Below, one piece after another: positions 14,044 to 16,159 of a DNA stretch of 16,159 nt; position 1 is the first letter of the stretch, and the number at the start of each line of letters is the position of its first letter. Location of the stretch: NCBI GenBank assembly GCA_018901615.1, contig JAHIEN010000031.1:1-16159 (forward strand). Direction: 5' to 3'. Under the pieces are notes generated by a model. It had not been told where the DNA came from. It worked only from the letters and a program-made list of their open reading frames with translations, and searched no databases. The translations under genes were made by a program, and so were the position numbers. The stretch is from Candidatus Omnitrophota bacterium. GTDB taxonomy: Bacteria; Omnitrophota; Gorgyraeia; Gorgyraeales; Gorgyraeaceae.

Positions 14044-14796
14044 CTATTTTACCTTGCCTTGTTTGGCCACGCTTTCCATGGCCTTTTTGACACTCTCAGG
14101 GTCGCCCAGGTAGCAGTGCTTGATGGGGGTAAGATCAGGATTGAGCTCATATACTAAAGGTATGCCTGTGGGGATATTCAATTTTACTATTGCTTCATCT
14201 GATACATTATCAAGGTACTTAACAAGCGCCCTAAGGCTGTTGCCATGCGCAGCTATAAGGACCTTTTTACCAGACTTAACGGCAGGGGCTATTGTCTTGT
14301 GCCAGTAGGGCAGGAATCGTGCCACTGTATCTTTTAAGCACTCTGTAAGAGGAATATCCTTTTCATCCAGATCTTTATATCGCGGGTCATTTCCCGGATA
14401 GCGCTCATCAGTCTTATCCAATGCGTCTGGCGGCACATCATAACTCCTTCGCCAAACTAGCACCTGTTTTTCTCCAAACTTCTTTGCCATCTCTGCTTTA
14501 TTGAGGCCCTGCAATGCCCCATAGTGCCTCTCATTCAGCCGCCACGAGCGATATACAGGTATCCACATCAGATCCATCTCATCCAATGTAATCCACAATG
14601 TCCTTATGGCTCTCTTTAAAACAGATGTAAAGGCGACATCAAACATAAATCCTTCTTTTTTAAGGATCTTGCCTGCCTCTTTTGTCTCTTCTATACCCTT
14701 CTCGGAAAGATCCACATCTGTCCAGCCAGTGAATCTATTCTCTTTATTCCAGGTGCTCTCGCCGTGCCTTAAAAGAACTAATTTAATGTTACTCAT
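14044..14796 (-). CDS. gpmA: 2,3-bisphosphoglycerate-dependent phosphoglycerate mutase
   Basis: A cytoplasmic glycolytic/gluconeogenic enzyme interconverting 3- and 2-phosphoglycerate through a phosphohistidine. Its 250 residues equal the usual bacterial length. The phosphate-acceptor motif LLRHGESTWN places the catalytic His at 11. Arg62 (KRAIRT), Glu89 (LNERHYG), the RRSYD motif (116-120) and His184 (AAHGNSLRAL) complete the active site, and all expected residues are present. The long insert between the two His regions (YPGNDPRYKDLDE...) is typical of dPGM rather than of short histidine phosphatases. The start overlaps the upstream 59-residue gene's stop (GTATGAG) behind a GAGG ribosome-binding site, so it is translated from the nucleotidyltransferase operon. 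No terminator separates it from the downstream promoter. Confidence 0.95.
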   Translation of the reverse strand: MSNIKLVLLRHGESTWNKENRFTGWTDVDLSEKGIEETKEAGKILKKEGFMFDVAFTSVLKRAIRTLWITLDEMDLMWIPVYRSWRLNERHYGALQGLNKAEMAKKFGEKQVLVWRRSYDVPPDALDKTDERYPGNDPRYKDLDEKDIPLTECLKDTVARFLPYWHKTIAPAVKSGKKVLIAAHGNSLRALVKYLDNVSDEAIVKLNIPTGIPLVYELNPDLTPIKHCYLGDPESVKKAMESVAKQGKVK

Positions 14797-14972
14797 ACCT
14801 CTCCTCTTCTGAATTTTTCCCAGATCTTTCTTCTTACGCCCCTGAGAGCCTTGCGGTTAAAAGAATCTATTTCCTCCAGCCATTCTAAGCGCATCCGAGG
14901 CGACAGGCTTAAATATTCTATTATTTTCTCATCTTCCAGATAATAGCTATAGCCTTTCCCTTTAATCGTCAT
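14793..14972 (-). CDS. 59-residue hypothetical protein between nucleotidyltransferase and gpmA
   Basis: A small ORF that starts with ATG 14972 overlapping the nucleotidyltransferase stop (ATGA) and ends in a TGA overlapping the gpmA ATG. Overlaps on both sides strongly suggest it is translated. The sequence begins MTIKGKGYSYYLEDEKI; the core LSLSPRMRLEWLEEIDSFN is predicted helical, and the C-terminus is basic (RKALRGVRRKIWEKFRRG). A GGGGA ribosome-binding-like site precedes the start. Short proteins with a 'LSPEERLRWLEE'-like helix are familiar to me next to minimal nucleotidyltransferase genes, so it may be the partner of its neighbour, by analogy with MNT/HEPN or AbiEii-type pairs. It has no recognisable HEPN motif (Rx4-6H), so that is only a guess. 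Confidence 0.7.
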   Translation of the reverse strand: MTIKGKGYSYYLEDEKIIEYLSLSPRMRLEWLEEIDSFNRKALRGVRRKIWEKFRRGEV

Positions 14973-15463
14973 TTCATCCCCAGTTTTTTTGCTCTCTTTA
15001 AAGATACTATATCTGAAATATCCTGTTTACGGCCTGCCATCTGTTTCAGTCTAATAAGATGCTCTATAGATACCACCGGTATTTTAAACATCCCTGCCCG
15101 TATATTAACCCTGTCTTTGTATAATTCTTTAAAATCTACCAAATCTTTTACAAAAACATCTATTATTCTGTAAGGGATGTCTTTATTCCATAGAGAAAAC
15201 ACGACCATCCCTTTATTTTTAATCCAGTCTTCCCTCTTTTTTTCAACGCTGAAATCCTCTATCTTTACAGGAATCTTGGGCTTATATCCTAATTCTTCCA
15301 TTGCCTTGGAAAATTTACTGATATTTTCTATGCCAAGATATATAATCAAATCCAAATCTCCCGTAACTCGAGGAACGCCATGCAGATTTACCGCCATGCC
15401 TCCGGCAACCACATACTTGACTTTTTTCTTATTCAGCTCTCTAAATACCTCTTCGTAAAACAT
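14969..15463 (-). CDS. Nucleotidyltransferase-fold protein (AbiEii/DUF6036-like)
   Basis: A 164-residue protein with the signature of the DNA polymerase beta-type nucleotidyltransferase fold: KYVVAGGMAVNLHG at 16-29 (GG-x-A-x-x-x-HG helix) and VTGDLDLII at 33-41, where Asp36 and Asp38 are the metal-binding pair. A third acidic residue could be Asp102 (YRIIDVFV). The C-terminal part (VVSIEHLIRLKQMAGRKQDISDI) has the IExLIxxKxxAGRxxDxxDI pattern common in this class, including AbiEii-type toxins and minimal nucleotidyltransferases. It could transfer a nucleotide to RNA or protein; the substrate cannot be read from sequence. ATG 15463 follows a GAGGAT site by 5 nt. The stop overlaps the next small gene. 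It may be a toxin-like or regulatory enzyme. Confidence 0.82.
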   Translation of the reverse strand: MFYEEVFRELNKKKVKYVVAGGMAVNLHGVPRVTGDLDLIIYLGIENISKFSKAMEELGYKPKIPVKIEDFSVEKKREDWIKNKGMVVFSLWNKDIPYRIIDVFVKDLVDFKELYKDRVNIRAGMFKIPVVSIEHLIRLKQMAGRKQDISDIVSLKRAKKLGMK

Positions 15464-15485
15464 AATATATCCTCTATATTAGTTC

Positions 15486-15514
15486 AATATACACCGACAG
15501 CGCTGGAAAAGCAA
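15486..15514 (-). promoter_or_regulatory. Possible promoter of the nucleotidyltransferase-gpmA operon
   Basis: TATATT (15486-15491, 5 of 6) lies 17 bp from TTGCTT (15509-15514, 3 of 6). The start would fall near 15479, just ahead of the ribosome-binding site. It is the best candidate in the 79-nt gap after the preceding gene, where no terminator is visible. Confidence 0.4.
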
Positions 15515-15542
15515 AGGAAATTTTGGCAGGAGAAATAAACGA

Positions 15543-16159
15543 TTAAATGGCTTCTCTCAATGATGACTGGGCTTGTAAAAGCCTGGTTATATTATTTTCC
15601 ACCGGTTTGAACAAACTAGCCATATCGCTGTTGTTCAAAGCCGGTTTACTATAAGTTTGATTTAAGATATCCGAGAAATACTTTCTTTCTTCTTCTCTTT
15701 GCGCCTTAGTCAGACTGTTAAACATTTCATTATGTTCGGGCATCTTTTTTTGAAAAATATTTCCTCCAGTTGTTACCGTGCTCAGCTGTTGGCCTGGCAC
15801 ATTTAGGATATCTAATTTCGCAAGATAATCCATGTCTTCCATTGCTTTTTCATGCGTTTTTTGCTCGTCGTTAATATGAATGGGTATGACATTCAAAATG
15901 ACCTTTACGCTAGCCTGCACTTTTTCCTCTTGAAGCATTGCGTTCACGCCTTCTCCTATAGTATCTGCGAAGGCGCCATCTAATGTCTGCTGCGTTTCAA
16001 GCATTTGATTCAGCAAATTATTTATTCCTAAAATCACTCTATTTGCGGAGGTGCCGCGAAACTCATTCAATAATTTGAATCCATATCCGTCTTGCCTCCA
16101 ACGCAAATCCCTGGCAGTAAATCTCCCTGTTTCTATAGCCTTATCAACTTCTTTTTTTA
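15543..16159 (-). CDS. Unrecognised protein, C-terminal 205 residues; 5' end beyond the window
   Basis: The frame stays open from the window edge, reading KKEVDKAIETGRFTARDL and then RWRQDGYGFKLLNEF, so the TTG at 16106 is not convincing as a start: it has no ribosome-binding site at proper spacing and codons upstream look coding. At least 205 residues are visible. The part is hydrophilic and mostly helical, with no signal peptide, membrane segment or Cys cluster. Distinct segments include ILGINNLLNQMLETQQTLDG, NVIPIHINDEQKTHEKAMED and a region with EEERKYFSDILNQ near the end. Gln/Asn are frequent. I recognise no family. It is followed after 79 nt by the nucleotidyltransferase operon with no terminator between them. 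Confidence 0.6.
   Translation of the reverse strand, partial: KKEVDKAIETGRFTARDLRWRQDGYGFKLLNEFRGTSANRVILGINNLLNQMLETQQTLDGAFADTIGEGVNAMLQEEKVQASVKVILNVIPIHINDEQKTHEKAMEDMDYLAKLDILNVPGQQLSTVTTGGNIFQKKMPEHNEMFNSLTKAQREEERKYFSDILNQTYSKPALNNSDMASLFKPVENNITRLLQAQSSLREAI

Noticed and set aside
16080..16106. TTG at 16106 as the true start of the last gene
   Set aside because: The frame continues open with coding-like residues to the window edge, and no properly spaced ribosome-binding site precedes the TTG.

Overview
All genes supported here lie on the minus strand, so transcription runs from high to low coordinates. The gene content suggests a Gram-negative (two-membrane) bacterium: outer-membrane secretins, a PilM/N/O/P inner-membrane platform and a GspK-type pseudopilin. 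The very long exported proteins with Ca2+-loop-like Asp/Asn motifs, the fused PilM-PilN, the palindromic repeats of the 'CCCTTCGA...TCGAAGGG' type and the moderate GC content recall Candidatus Omnitrophota or a related uncultured phylum. That placement is inference from style, not a database result.

Layout, in order of transcription. (1) 16159-15543: the 3' part of an unrecognised gene that enters from the right edge. (2) 15463-14044: an operon of start/stop-overlapping genes encoding a small nucleotidyltransferase, a 59-residue unknown protein and the glycolytic phosphoglycerate mutase GpmA. (3) 13923-13246: a small-conductance mechanosensitive-channel-like membrane protein with its own strong promoter, a structured leader and an intrinsic terminator. 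(4) 13150-10040: a giant 1036-residue GspK-like minor pseudopilin carrying a lamin-tail domain and three copies of a beta-rich module. (5) 10039-9419: a 620-bp non-coding region full of palindromes, including a 174-nt imperfect hairpin and a REP-like cluster. (6) 9376-7571: an exported protein built of Ig/FN3-like domains, followed by a 23-bp inverted repeat and a strong terminator. (7) 7403-118: a promoter and an operon in the order MerR-like regulator, PilM-PilN fusion, PilO-like, PilP/GspC-like, long secretin, short secretin. (8) 41-1: the first 13 complete codons of a probable LacI-family regulator leaving at the left edge.

The pilus/secretion operon is tightly packed, with spacings of 0 or 2 nt or overlaps of 4 or 11 nt. 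It encodes a near-complete alignment complex and outer-membrane channel: a cytoplasmic actin-like PilM fused to the membrane protein PilN (the arrangement seen in GspL), PilO, PilP and two paralogous secretins. No assembly ATPase, platform PilC/GspF protein or major pilin is in the window. The giant GspK-like protein is nearby but transcribed separately. Together they look like parts of one type II secretion/type IV pilus-like machine whose remaining parts are elsewhere.

The most unusual items are the tandem, unequal-length secretins with Ca2+-loop-like insertions, the nested domain architecture of the giant GspK, a palindromic element translated inside the N-terminus of the long secretin, and the large hairpin between the pseudopilin and the exported protein.
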